From positions 62,001-126,000 of the forward strand of contig CAVXYA010000011.1 of the NCBI GenBank assembly GCA_963765955.1: a stretch of 64,000 bases of DNA, in the 5' to 3' direction. A model generated the notes under the pieces. It saw only the letters and a list, made by a program, of their open reading frames with translations. It was not told the DNA's origin and did not search any database. Every line of letters starts with the position of its first letter. Within the stretch, counting starts at the first letter, position 1. Made by a program: the position numbers and the translations under genes. Of the stretch, positions 17,454-25,702 are shown piece after piece. This stretch comes from JAXDMK01 sp963765955 (lineage in GTDB: Bacteria > Actinomycetota > Acidimicrobiia > Acidimicrobiales > AC-14).

Positions 17454-18665
17454 GTGACCGGCCCCGTCCTCGTCCCCACAGCAGTCGTCGCCGGTGGCGC
17501 CGCCCTGGCCCGGGACAGCGACGGCCGGGTCGTGTTCGTGGATGGGGCCCTGCCCGGCGAGCGGGTCATCGTGAGGCTGACCGAGGAGCGCAAGGACTTC
17601 GCCCGGGCGGTGGTGACGGAGGTCGTGGCCGCGTCCCCCGATCGGGTCGCCCCGCCCTGCCCGGCTCTGGCCGCCGGCTGCGGAGGGTGCACCTGGCAGC
17701 ACGTGGCGCCGGTGGCCCAGGCCCGCCTCAAGGCCGACATCGTGGTCGACGCCCTCCGCCGGATCGGGCGGCTCGCTGACCCACCGCGGCCGTCGGTTGT
17801 CGCGCTACCCGGTCCCGCCCTGCGCACGACCGCCCGGCTGGCCGTTTCCGCCGAGTCGGGCCGGGCTGGCCACCGAGTACGGGGCGGGACTGACGCGGTG
17901 GAGACCGACGCCTGTCTGGCCGCCCATCCCCTCCTCGAGGAGCTGATCGTCGACGGGCGCTACCCCGGGGCGGGCGAGGTGCTGCTGCGGGTCGGTGTGG
18001 CGTCGGGCGAGCGGCTGGCGCAGGTCGACAACGGGGCCTCGACGGTGCGGGTGCCGGCCGATGTCGTGGTGGTGAAGGAGGGGGACGGCCGGGGAGCCCA
18101 TGTCCACGAGGAGGTGGCCGGGAGGCGGTTCCGGGTGTCGGCCGGCTCGTTCTTCCAGCCCGGCCCGGTGGCGGCCGAGGGGCTGGTGGCGGCCGTCTCC
18201 GAGGCGGTGGGGGATTCGCTCCCCTCCGGCGGTCACCTGGTCGACGCCTACGCCGGTGTGGGCCTGTTCGCCTCTGTGCTCGGTGCCGCCCGGGGGGCAC
18301 GCGTGACCGCGGTCGAGAGCGACCGCGCCGCGGCGGCCGACGCCCGGGTCAACCTGGCCGACCTCGATGCCCGGGTCGTGGTGTCCGAGGTCGGAAGGTG
18401 GCGTCCGACGGGAAAGCGGGCCTCGCCGGTGGACGTGGTCGTCGCCGACCCGTCCCGCCCCGGGCTCGGCCGTCCCGGCGTGGCCGCCCTCGTAGCCCTC
18501 GCCGCACCCCGCCTCGTCCTGGTGAGCTGCGACCCCGCCTCCCTCGGCCGCGACACGGCCCTGCTCGCCGGCGCCGGCTACCGGCTCGTGTCGGTGGCGA
18601 TGGTCGACGCCTTCCCCCATACGTTCCACGTCGAGACCGTCAGCCGCTTCGACCGGACAACCTGA
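17454..18665 (+). CDS. 23S rRNA/tRNA (uracil-5-)-methyltransferase, TrmA/RlmD type
   Basis: 403 aa. An N-terminal TRAM-like part (LPGERVIVRLTEE) is followed by a cysteine cluster AAGCGGCTWQH, consistent with a [4Fe-4S] site. The SAM-binding DAYAGVGLFASVL comes next, then VVADPSRPGLG and LVSCDPASLGRD with the catalytic Cys, and a final DAFPHTFHVETVSRF. The fold and motifs are those of the RumA/TrmA m5U methyltransferases. Which uridine is the target cannot be decided. GTG start, 27 bases after the preceding gene. Confidence 0.9.
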   Translation: MTGPVLVPTAVVAGGAALARDSDGRVVFVDGALPGERVIVRLTEERKDFARAVVTEVVAASPDRVAPPCPALAAGCGGCTWQHVAPVAQARLKADIVVDALRRIGRLADPPRPSVVALPGPALRTTARLAVSAESGRAGHRVRGGTDAVETDACLAAHPLLEELIVDGRYPGAGEVLLRVGVASGERLAQVDNGASTVRVPADVVVVKEGDGRGAHVHEEVAGRRFRVSAGSFFQPGPVAAEGLVAAVSEAVGDSLPSGGHLVDAYAGVGLFASVLGAARGARVTAVESDRAAAADARVNLADLDARVVVSEVGRWRPTGKRASPVDVVVADPSRPGLGRPGVAALVALAAPRLVLVSCDPASLGRDTALLAGAGYRLVSVAMVDAFPHTFHVETVSRFDRTT

Positions 18666-18694
18666 CGCCATAGCCGGCGCAACCACCGGCCATC

Positions 18695-19153
18695 ATGGCA
18701 AGCGAGACGCACGCGCAGCCTGCCTCGCCGGTTCAGTGGCGCGCCCGGTGGCGGCCGTCGATGATCGTCCCGTCTCGCGATGGGCTGACCACGACCGGCC
18801 ACGGCGGCGCGCTCTGGCCCGCGCCGAGTACACAACGCTGGCAGGTGACGCCCCCCGCCGCCCTTGCGAGGTTTCGGTCAGCGCTCGGACTGACCCCAGG
18901 AGACAAGCTGCACCTTCATGTGGCCGGGCGGCGTCTCATTATCCGAAGCCTGCTCCTGGCCGCGGGAGTCGTCCTCGAGCCCGTCTCCGAGGCCGACGCC
19001 GGATTGGCCGGCGCCATGCGAGCTATCACGGCGGCCGCTCGCTCTCACTTGGTGACCGATGCTGCATCGCCTTGACGGTCCGGAGCACGCCGGCTCGGGT
19101 CCTGACGGCTGATCGTGCCTGGGCCGACCTCGATTTGCCGATCAGGCGGCCTC
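18695..19153 (+). pseudogene. Fused relic of a VapBC-type locus: AbrB start joined to PIN C-terminus
   Basis: The first open frame (18695-19075) holds an AbrB-like stretch QVTPPAALARFRSALGLTPG..GRRLIIR around 18840-18950. It then continues directly into LEPVSEADAGLAGAMRAIT, which matches the middle of PIN toxins. After a one-base shift near 19045 the PIN C-terminus follows in the next frame: SLSLGDRCCIALTV and ARVLTADRAWADLDLP. The toxin N-terminus, with its first catalytic Asp, and the antitoxin C-terminus are both missing. The simplest reading is an internal deletion that joined antitoxin to toxin, followed by decay. It lies immediately upstream of an intact AbrB-PIN pair. Confidence 0.6.
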
Positions 19154-19192
19154 GGGCTCGACGCCCGCCGTCCCAGAGCCAAAGTAAGAGTA

Positions 19193-19208
19193 GGAACAGT
19201 ACTATTCC
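19193..19208 (+). promoter_or_regulatory. Operator/promoter of the first VapBC pair
   Basis: Near-perfect palindrome GGAACAGTACTATTCC ending three bases before the GTG start. The internal TACTAT (19200-19205) fits a -10 element of a leaderless transcript, so antitoxin binding would block RNA polymerase. Confidence 0.55.
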
Positions 19209-19211
19209 AAC

Positions 19212-19439
19212 GTGCGAGTCACCGAGAAGGGCCAGGTCACGATCCCCAAGCGCCTCCGCGACGAGCTCGGGATCGGAGCGGGAACCGAGGTCGAGTTCCA
19301 CCGGGACGACGAGGCAATCGTCATCCGGAAGGTGGCGGAGGGGCCGACGCGTGGAAGTCGACTGGTCCAGCGGCTACGTGGGCGAGGCGACGTGGCGCTG
19401 ACGACCGAGGAGATCATGGCGTTGACCCGCCAGCGCTGA
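19212..19439 (+). CDS. AbrB/SpoVT-fold antitoxin (VapB-like)
   Basis: 75 aa. Typical swapped-hairpin AbrB sequence VTEKGQVTIPKRLRDELGIGAG..VEFHRDD, followed by a toxin-binding tail. The GTG start follows the operator palindrome by three bases. It overlaps the PIN toxin gene downstream. As in known VapBC systems it should neutralise the PIN RNase and autorepress the operon. Confidence 0.88.
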   Translation: MRVTEKGQVTIPKRLRDELGIGAGTEVEFHRDDEAIVIRKVAEGPTRGSRLVQRLRGRGDVALTTEEIMALTRQR

Positions 19440-19852
19440 CGATCGCCGTCGGGACGCTCGTCGACAGCAACGTGCTCCTTGACGTGTTGACGGAGGACGA
19501 GGTCTGGCTCGAGTGGTCGGCGAACGCGCTGGCCCGCGCCGCCGACGCCGGACCGTTGTTCGTCAACCCGATCATCTTCGCCGAGGTGTCGGTCCGCTTC
19601 AGTCGCATCGAGGACCTCGATGACGCCGTCCCGCCCCGCGACTACGGTCGGCTGCCCCTGCCGTGGGAGGCGGCATTCCTGGCGGGCAAGACATTCCTCG
19701 ACTACCGGCGCAACCGCGGGACGAGATCCTCGACGCTCCCCGACTTCTTCATCGGAGCGCACGCGGCCGTCGCCGAACTGGCGTTGCTCACACGCGACCC
19801 GTCTCGGTATCGGACCTACTTTCCGACCATCGCCATCACCAGCCCGTCGTGA
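19436..19852 (+). CDS. PIN-domain toxin (VapC-like)
   Basis: About 138 aa. PIN RNase with VDSNVLLDVL (first catalytic Asp), the central Glu in NPIIFAEVSVRF, and the C-terminal acidic site TLPDFFIGAHAAV. Final strand LLTRDPSRYRTYFP. No ATG, GTG or TTG was seen at the expected place. A CTG that overlaps the antitoxin stop (CTGA) is the most likely start, giving the four-base overlap usual for such pairs. Forms a type II toxin-antitoxin module with the preceding gene. Confidence 0.82.
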   Translation: MTIAVGTLVDSNVLLDVLTEDEVWLEWSANALARAADAGPLFVNPIIFAEVSVRFSRIEDLDDAVPPRDYGRLPLPWEAAFLAGKTFLDYRRNRGTRSSTLPDFFIGAHAAVAELALLTRDPSRYRTYFPTIAITSPS

Positions 19853-19940
19853 TGCGGAGGCAACGGCGTAGAGCGCGACGAGACGTTCTCTCGGGGATCG
19901 CCTTGTGAGAATGCTCGGACGCGAATGCGTGCGCTCTTGC

Positions 19941-20672
19941 TCACGTTCCGAGCTGCGGGGATGGGCCGAGGTCGGTGAGGTGGTCGCCGAGCTCCATATC
20001 GCCCGGAGAGGCGACGAGCGCGCCGACACCGAGGAAGCCGTCGCGCTCCCGCACCACCGTCCGTAGCACGTCTCGTTCCCGATCGATGCCGCCGGGTTGA
20101 GCCCTGGTCACCATGATGCAGCGACGAATTCTCGTCATCACGTCCAACACGACGGATCCAATGGCGATCCGCCGACCGACCAGCCCATCCTCCCCCGAAC
20201 CGTCCACGAGCACGTTCGGGCGGAAGCGACGGAGGGGCCAGTCGCCAAGGCTGGAGGTGGAAAGGATCGATACCTGGGCCTTGGTCGAGTCGTGCCAGAC
20301 ACCGGCGGGGCCGCTCCAGACGTCCCACAGGCCCGCCTCGTCCTCGTTGTTCACTGGGCAGTCGTACTCCGGCTGTCGATCAGTGGGGGGACGGGTGAGA
20401 CGCACGCTGCGTCCCAACCAGATGCTCAAGTCGTCGTCCGACGTGAGTGGCCGTCCCTCTGGTGAATGAATTCGAACTCGCCCATCCTGCACGGCGGCGG
20501 ACAACATGAGGAGCTTCGGCTCACGACGCCCGGTCAGGGCCCGGCCGGTGCCGACGTCGACAAGTGCGAGCTGCCTGTCCCACTCGAGCCCGACGCCGGT
20601 AACCACCGACCGGCGCGCCGGCTCGCCCTGTGCCGATTTCACCGGGTAGCGCCATATCTCCTTGACGATCAC
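19941..20672 (-). CDS. MOSC-domain protein (YcbX/mARC-like)
   Basis: 243 aa. The N-terminal beta-barrel starts IWRYPVKSAQGE. The MOSC core has RRFRPNVLVDG and IRRCIMVTRAQPGG with the conserved Cys that can ligate molybdenum. MOSC proteins bind the molybdenum cofactor and take part in N-hydroxylated compound reduction or sulphur transfer. It is monocistronic and convergent with the VapBC pair. GTG start. No clear -10 hexamer was seen at leaderless distance. Confidence 0.88.
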   Translation of the reverse strand: MIVKEIWRYPVKSAQGEPARRSVVTGVGLEWDRQLALVDVGTGRALTGRREPKLLMLSAAVQDGRVRIHSPEGRPLTSDDDLSIWLGRSVRLTRPPTDRQPEYDCPVNNEDEAGLWDVWSGPAGVWHDSTKAQVSILSTSSLGDWPLRRFRPNVLVDGSGEDGLVGRRIAIGSVVLDVMTRIRRCIMVTRAQPGGIDRERDVLRTVVRERDGFLGVGALVASPGDMELGDHLTDLGPSPQLGT

Positions 20673-20766
20673 AGCTCAAGCTCTCGCTTTTCACCTGCGA
20701 GATCAAGCGAGAGCAGTCGCTCACGGCGTATTTCCAGAGCCATGCGGGGGCCGCCGATACTAGGTC

Positions 20767-21567
20767 GTGCGCTTCGGCCTGACCCTGCCCATCTTCGACC
20801 TCCTGGCCGACCCGGGCGTGCTGGCCGACCTCGCGGTCCGGGCCGAGGAGGCGGGCTGGGACGGCGTCTTCCTCTGGGATCACGTCGACTACCGGGCGCC
20901 GGTGGCCGCGGTGACGGACCCGTGGATCGCCCTGGCGGCGATGGCCGTCCGGACGCAGCGCATCACCATCGGCCCGATGGTCACACCTCTCGCCCGGCGC
21001 CGCCCGCACGTCGTCGCCCGGCAGCTGGTCGCGCTCGACCACCTTTCCGGAGGTCGCGTGGTCCTCGGCACCGGGCTCGGGCTCGACAGTAGCGGTGGCG
21101 AGCTGTCCCGGTTCGGCGAGGAGACGGATGACCGGCGCCGGGCCGAGATGCTCGACGAGGCCCTGGAGCTCGTCGCCGGCCTGCTGTCGGGCGAGCCCGT
21201 CGACCACCAAGGCCGATATTTCACGGCATCGGATGTGCGGTTCCTCCCACGACCGGTCAACGGAGCCATCCCCATCTGGATCGCCGCCCGCTGGCCGAAC
21301 CGCCGTCCCCTTCGTCGAGCGGCGGGTTACGACGGTCTCTTCGTCATCGACATCGAGCCGTCGGACCTGCGGTCGGCGATCGACTTCGTGGGCCCGCTCC
21401 GTCGGCCCGGTCGAGGCCCGTACGAGGTGGTGGTGCAGGCCGCTGCGGGGTCGGATCCGCGACCGTGGCGGGAAGCGGGCGCGACCTGGTGGCTGGCCGC
21501 CTTCGACCCCTTCACCGTCACTCCGTCGGCGGTGCAGCGGGCGATCGACGAGGGGCCTCCCGGCTGA
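20767..21567 (+). CDS. LLM-class oxidoreductase, probably F420-dependent
   Basis: 266 aa TIM-barrel protein of the luciferase-like monooxygenase family. It has FGLTLPIFDLLADPG at the start, EEAGWDGVFLWDHV near residue 28, ITIGPMVTPLARRRP and QLVALDHLSGGRVVLGTGLG in the middle. It is shorter than average. The cofactor is inferred: many actinobacterial members use F420, and cofC is present 18 kb away. GTG start with GATACT five bases upstream. Monocistronic before rnhB. Confidence 0.85.
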   Translation: MRFGLTLPIFDLLADPGVLADLAVRAEEAGWDGVFLWDHVDYRAPVAAVTDPWIALAAMAVRTQRITIGPMVTPLARRRPHVVARQLVALDHLSGGRVVLGTGLGLDSSGGELSRFGEETDDRRRAEMLDEALELVAGLLSGEPVDHQGRYFTASDVRFLPRPVNGAIPIWIAARWPNRRPLRRAAGYDGLFVIDIEPSDLRSAIDFVGPLRRPGRGPYEVVVQAAAGSDPRPWREAGATWWLAAFDPFTVTPSAVQRAIDEGPPG

Positions 21568-21613
21568 CCCGGTCGACGGGTTGGTCGCACCCACGGGGTA
21601 CCGTCACCAGGCG

Positions 21614-22291
21614 ATGGCCGCCCTCCGCACCGTGCCCAGCCTGGGGGTGGAGCGGGCCCTGTGGGACGCGGGGGCGGAGGTGGTGGTCGGGGTCGACGAG
21701 GTCGGCCGGGGGTCGTGGGCGGGGCCCATCTCGGTGGGGATGGCGGTGCTGCCCCGCGACCGGCGGGTGTACAAGATCCGCGACTCCAAGATGCTCACCG
21801 AGCCCGAGCGGGAGCGGCTGTTCCCCCGGGTGGCGGCCTGGTGCCAGGCGTGGGCCGTGGGCCACGCCAGCCAGCAGGAGTGCGACGACCTGGGGATGTC
21901 GGCCGCCCAGAAGCTGGCCGCCTGCCGGGCCATGGAGGGGCTGGGGCTGGCCGCCGAGCCCGACGCCGTCCTGATCGACGGCAAATGGGATTTCGTGGGC
22001 GGCGGCCACGTCACCCGCATCGTGCGGGGCGACGCCTCCTGCCTGTCGATCGCCACCGCGTCGGTGCTGGCCAAGGTCACCCGCGACCGCATCATGCGGG
22101 CCGAGGCCGAGCACTTCCCCGGCTACGACTTCGACCTCAACAAGGGCTACCCGTGCCCCCGCCACAAGGCGGCCCTGGCCGCCTGGGGCCCCACGTCGAT
22201 CCACCGCCGGGCCTGGGTCTTCATGGACCACATCCCGTGGCCCGGCGTTCCCCGCCTGGTCCGCGAGCTGCCCCAGGGCACCCTCTGGTAG
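21614..22291 (+). CDS. rnhB: Ribonuclease HII
   Basis: 225 aa. Removes ribonucleotides from DNA and RNA primers. Catalytic motifs GVDEVGRGSWAGP (Asp, Glu), KIRDSKML, DAVLIDGKWDF and ATASVLAKVTRDRIM are all intact, and the C-terminal DLNKGYPCPRH is typical. ATG at 21614 follows TACCGT by nine bases. The longer open frame upstream only shadows the LLM gene. Confidence 0.94.
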   Translation: MAALRTVPSLGVERALWDAGAEVVVGVDEVGRGSWAGPISVGMAVLPRDRRVYKIRDSKMLTEPERERLFPRVAAWCQAWAVGHASQQECDDLGMSAAQKLAACRAMEGLGLAAEPDAVLIDGKWDFVGGGHVTRIVRGDASCLSIATASVLAKVTRDRIMRAEAEHFPGYDFDLNKGYPCPRHKAALAAWGPTSIHRRAWVFMDHIPWPGVPRLVRELPQGTLW

Positions 22292-22324
22292 GTACATACA
22301 TCGTCTGCTGCTAATGTGTATGCA
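22292..22324 (+). promoter_or_regulatory. Operator/promoter of the second VapBC pair
   Basis: Imperfect inverted repeat GTACATACAT (22292-22301) and AATGTGTATGCA (22313-22324) overlapping TAATGT (22312-22317), six bases before the ATG; a leaderless, autoregulated promoter is likely. Confidence 0.5.
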
Positions 22325-22551
22325 TGGCCCGACGGACGACCATCGAGATCGACGAGGACCTTCTGGCGAGGGCCAAGCGGGCCCTCGGCCAGAAGACGAC
22401 TCGGGGCACGGTCGAGGAGGCACTTCGTAGGGCAGCCGAAGAGGCGGAGGACGAACATGCCGACCGGGTGGCGAGGCAGCGGCGATTCCTCGACCATCTC
22501 AGTGCCCGCGTCGACGTCAGTGTGCTCGCGTCGGACGAGATGTGGCGGTGA
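22324..22551 (+). CDS. VapB-type antitoxin (ribbon-helix-helix-like)
   Basis: 75 aa. The start RRTTIEIDEDLLARAKRALG followed by TTRGTVEEALRRAA is the standard short DNA-binding segment of VapB antitoxins of the DUF2191 type. A charged tail follows that should wrap the toxin. The stop overlaps the toxin start. Controlled by the inverted repeat directly upstream. Confidence 0.85.
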   Translation: MARRTTIEIDEDLLARAKRALGQKTTRGTVEEALRRAAEEAEDEHADRVARQRRFLDHLSARVDVSVLASDEMWR

Positions 22552-22943
22552 GGGGTTGGGTTCTCGACAAGAGCGCAGCGGTGCGCGCCGGCGATCCGCG
22601 CGTCGCAGCTGAGCTGGCGGAGCTCGCCGGGTTCTTGTACATCTGCCCGGTCGGGGAGTTGGAGCAGCTCTACTCCGCCCGGTCGGCGACCGACTACGAC
22701 GCCCTCAAGGCCGACCTCCGCGCCAGCTTGCCCGCGGTGGCGGCACCCCCCGACGTGCTTGATCGGGCCCTCCGGCTCCAGCGAGACCTGGCTCATCATC
22801 ACGGCATGTGGCACCGGACACCCATACCAGACCTCCTGATCGCGGAGACGGCGCTCCATCACGGACTCGGGGTCGCCCACGTCGACGCCGACTTCGATCG
22901 GATTGCCGAGGTGCGGCCCCTGATCGTCCGCCGGCTCGCGTGA
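22548..22943 (+). CDS. PIN-domain toxin (VapC-like)
   Basis: 131 aa from the GTG at 22548, which overlaps the antitoxin stop as GTGA (a GTG two codons earlier is an alternative). It opens GWVLDKSAAVRAGD with the first catalytic Asp, has ICPVGELEQLYSARS with the central Glu, and ends with TPIPDLLIAETALHHG and VAHVDADFDRIAEV. All four acidic positions are present, so it should be an active RNase. Confidence 0.87.
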   Translation: MRGWVLDKSAAVRAGDPRVAAELAELAGFLYICPVGELEQLYSARSATDYDALKADLRASLPAVAAPPDVLDRALRLQRDLAHHHGMWHRTPIPDLLIAETALHHGLGVAHVDADFDRIAEVRPLIVRRLA

Positions 22944-23004
22944 CGGTCGACGGACGCCCTTCATGGCACCCGCTCTCCCTTGCCATCGTGCGCAGGGGCG
23001 TTGC

Positions 23005-23955
23005 TCAAGGTCGCCATCCGACGAACCAGATGGTCTGGGTGTCGTTGGTGCACTTGTAGGTGGCCCGCGGCCGGTCGACGTTCGTCCGGCTGGTGCGGGT
23101 GCACGAGAACCCGTCGGCTTCGACGTGCGCCGGACCGTTCACCGGCTCCCATGCCCAGGCGTGGGCAGAGAGGAAGAGGTTCGCGTCCTCGCATGAGATG
23201 CCCTCGGCGTAGACGTCGCCGACCAGGTCGTGCGCGCCCCGGAAGGCGATGCTGCCGCAGGATTCGCCCGTGGGCTCGTCCTCAAAGTCGCTGTGGATGA
23301 CGCTGAACGTGCCGACGTGGCATGCGGTGCACTGATAGGCGATGTGGAAGTCGAGGCCGACGGTGAACATCTCCTCGCCCGCCGAGTACCGGCACACGCC
23401 CGTCGCGGGAACGATGAAGCCGCCCGTCAGGTGGCCGTCGTCGCTCACCGTCACGTCGTTCTCGGCCTGGGCCATGAGATTGCAGGAGTCCTGGCCGCCG
23501 GACACGCTCAGCCACAGGTAACCCCCGCCGGTCTGCCATGGCTCGCCGGTGAAGCCGCACCCATCAAGCTCGACCCGGGCGCCGGGCCGGGCCTGGGCCG
23601 GGGTGGCCGTGACCTGGGGCATCCCGTCGACGTTGTGGATGGGGTGGCACCGGGGCATCACGGGGTCGGGCTCCGAGGGCGGAAGGGCGGTCGTGGTCGT
23701 CACCTGGGGACGGGCCTCAGTCGTTGGAGTCACCTTCGGATCGCGGTTCGCGGTCGGCCGGGCCGTGGTCGGAGGAGCCTTGGTCGCAGGGGTGGACGTC
23801 GGTGGCTCGCCGATCGGCACCCCCTGGGTCTGAAAGTGTTCGACGCGGTGGTCGACGCCCGGCTCCGACTGCACCTCCTTCTTCCCGCCGCACCCGGTGG
23901 CCAGGACGATGCCTGCCAGCCCAATTGCGATCCACCAACCACGTCGATTCCTCAT
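23005..23955 (-). CDS. Secreted lipoprotein, cysteine-rich, function unknown
   Basis: 316 aa. The signal peptide (WWIAIGLAGIVLATGCGG) ends in a lipobox Cys near residue 22. A Thr/Pro-rich linker to about residue 95 leads into a beta-rich domain with PGARVELDGCGFTGEPW, resembling bacterial Ig-like or IPT folds, and a Cys pair YQCTACHVG. The mature part has about ten cysteines. ATG preceded by AAGGAG at seven bases. No partner gene is evident. Confidence 0.75.
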   Translation of the reverse strand: MRNRRGWWIAIGLAGIVLATGCGGKKEVQSEPGVDHRVEHFQTQGVPIGEPPTSTPATKAPPTTARPTANRDPKVTPTTEARPQVTTTTALPPSEPDPVMPRCHPIHNVDGMPQVTATPAQARPGARVELDGCGFTGEPWQTGGGYLWLSVSGGQDSCNLMAQAENDVTVSDDGHLTGGFIVPATGVCRYSAGEEMFTVGLDFHIAYQCTACHVGTFSVIHSDFEDEPTGESCGSIAFRGAHDLVGDVYAEGISCEDANLFLSAHAWAWEPVNGPAHVEADGFSCTRTSRTNVDRPRATYKCTNDTQTIWFVGWRP

Positions 23956-24057
23956 CGTCCCGCTCCTTCGCACGAGTTCATTCGGCCCCACTGACGGCGG
24001 TGCGGTGAGCGGCGTTCCCGTACGGTTCACAAGTCGTGCTAGCACCCCCCGGTTCGG

Positions 24058-24063
24058 TACCGT
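24058..24063 (+). promoter_or_regulatory. -10 element (TACCGT)
   Basis: TACCGT, seven bases, then the GTG at 24071 of the small membrane protein. Confidence 0.45.
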
Positions 24064-24070
24064 CGGGACC

Positions 24071-24295
24071 GTGAGCCGACGCGACGCCATGATCCTGCGG
24101 GCCGCGGCCGCATGGACCCTGTTCATCTGGGTCACCCGGATCCGCAACATCCTGGGCGACGAGACCCGGTCCACCGGGTTCAAGGCGGTGCACGTGGCGC
24201 TGGCGGTGGTGTCCGTCGCCTTCGCCGTCGCCATCTGGCGGGTTGCCGCCAAGAGTCGACAGACCTCACGGGACCGGGCCGACACCTCCTCGTAG
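24071..24295 (+). CDS. Small two-helix membrane protein (SCO4848-like)
   Basis: 74 aa. Two membrane helices: RAAAAWTLFIWVTRIRNIL and VHVALAVVSVAFAVAIW. The pattern (WxxFIWVTRI, STGFKAVH) resembles the short actinobacterial SCO4848 family of unknown function. The longer upstream frame is not coding. The start is fixed by TACCGT seven bases before the GTG. Confidence 0.7.
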   Translation: MSRRDAMILRAAAAWTLFIWVTRIRNILGDETRSTGFKAVHVALAVVSVAFAVAIWRVAAKSRQTSRDRADTSS

Positions 24296-24861
24296 GGGTC
24301 ATCGCCAGCGCCGGCTTCGCGTCCGGCGACCGGTTCGTGGTCGGCCGGTGGAGGTCGGGGCCGCTCGGCCCGATGGACGACCTCATGTGGGCCACCCCCT
24401 CCGGCCAGCGGTGGCTGGTGGCCTCGCGCCGGGATGTGGCCGACTTCGTGGCCGGGATCTACCACTTCGACCGGGTCGTGGTCACGCCCCTGGATGTGGA
24501 TTCCGACCCTCGCCGCCTCGACTTCCGCGCCCCCGACCTCGGCCTCGAGGTCGAGATGGAAGCGGGACGGGGCTGGCCGATCCCCCTTCCCCGAAGGCGG
24601 CCGACGTGGTTCACCCGCCGGGTGGAGGCGCCGATCGCCCGCCGCCTGCTGCGGGTGGAGCCTTACGGCGTGAGCCCGACGGGCGTGAGGGAGTGGTACC
24701 AGGCGTCGCGCTACCGGCCCCTGACCGCGGCTCGGGCGTCGATCCATGGCGCCGACCTTGGCCCCATGGGACCCCTGCGCCCCGCCGTCGGCTTCGGGTT
24801 CAGCGAGCCGCCCCGCCGTCCGTCGCTGGTGGAGGTGACGACGGTGGTGGAGAACCGATAG
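24292..24861 (+). CDS. Hypothetical protein, start unclear
   Basis: About 190 aa. Begins near SAGFASGDRFVVGRW and contains GPLGPMDDLMWA, RDVADFVAGIYHFDRV and a C-terminal PLRPAVGFGFSEP. I recall similar conserved actinobacterial proteins but no function. No ATG, GTG or TTG lies in frame before base 24337, so either a rare start is used or a base is missing near the junction with the preceding gene. The 3' end overlaps the convergent arginine dihydrolase gene by about 60 bases. Confidence 0.6.
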   Translation, partial: VGVIASAGFASGDRFVVGRWRSGPLGPMDDLMWATPSGQRWLVASRRDVADFVAGIYHFDRVVVTPLDVDSDPRRLDFRAPDLGLEVEMEAGRGWPIPLPRRRPTWFTRRVEAPIARRLLRVEPYGVSPTGVREWYQASRYRPLTAARASIHGADLGPMGPLRPAVGFGFSEPPRRPSLVEVTTVVENR

Positions 24862-25678
24862 CGACGTCGAGCGCCAGGGTCAGGCAGCGGCAGGCGCCGC
24901 CGCCCTTCTGGAACTCCTCCATCGGCGAGACCACCACGTCGAAGCCCCAGGCCTCGAGCTGGCGGCCGATCCGGGGCGGGCACGACGGCATCACCACCGT
25001 CGTGCCCACCACCACCGAGTTGGCGCAGAAGGCCAGCACCTCGTCCTCCTCCAGGGCGAAGGGCTCGGGGACGAGCGCCTCCACCACCTTGCGCCCGTAG
25101 GCGTCCCAGAACTCGGGGGCGACGAGCGCCCGTCGGTCGTCGAGGGGGCAGAAGGTGATGTCGAGGTGGTAGCAGCGGGGGTCGACCAGCTCGATGGGCC
25201 GCACCGGCGCCCCCGTCAGCCGGGATAAGGGCCCGTGGGCGCCGCCGTCGGAGCGGAACCGGTAGCCGGACAGGAACACGTCGCGGAAGGGCAGGGTGTC
25301 GCCCGCCCCTTCGTGGGACACGTCGTCGGGCAGGTCATGGACCCGGTAGCCGGCCTTCTCGAACCAGCGCACGAAGTGGGGGACCTCGCCCTGGCGCTCC
25401 GGGTGGCGGAAGCGGCTGGGCACGAAGACGTCGTGGTTCAACGTGCCCGCGTTGGCGGTGAAGACGAGGTCGGGGAGATCGGGCTGGGGGTCGAGGAGCT
25501 CGATCTCGGCGCCTGCCGCCCGCAGGTTGGCGACCAGTCCGTCCCACTGCTCCCGGGTGCGGTCGGGGTCGACCCGAACCTCGCGGTGCATCCACGGGTT
25601 GATCTCGTAGAGGACGCCGAAGTGCTCGGGCGGGCACATCAGGAAGCGCCGGCCCCAGCTCAGCGAGCCGCCATTCAC
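24800..25678 (-). CDS. Arginine dihydrolase (AgrE/ArgZ N-domain type, amidinotransferase fold)
   Basis: 292 aa of the guanidino-modifying superfamily. It opens RFLMCPPEHFGVLYEINPWM and has PDLVFTANAGTLNHD, EGAGDTLPF, CYHLDITFCPL (HxD) and a final KGGGACRCLTLAL with the nucleophilic Cys. This is the N-terminal half of the cyanobacterial bifunctional AgrE/ArgZ enzymes, which convert arginine to ornithine, ammonia and CO2. Their C-terminal half is the next gene upstream, 25 bases away on the same strand. Plain dimethylargininase is the alternative. GTG start. Confidence 0.8.
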   Translation of the reverse strand: MNGGSLSWGRRFLMCPPEHFGVLYEINPWMHREVRVDPDRTREQWDGLVANLRAAGAEIELLDPQPDLPDLVFTANAGTLNHDVFVPSRFRHPERQGEVPHFVRWFEKAGYRVHDLPDDVSHEGAGDTLPFRDVFLSGYRFRSDGGAHGPLSRLTGAPVRPIELVDPRCYHLDITFCPLDDRRALVAPEFWDAYGRKVVEALVPEPFALEEDEVLAFCANSVVVGTTVVMPSCPPRIGRQLEAWGFDVVVSPMEEFQKGGGACRCLTLALDVAIGSPPPSSPPPATDGGAAR

Positions 25679-25702
25679 CGTGTGGCGGTCACGGGGTGGA
25701 CG

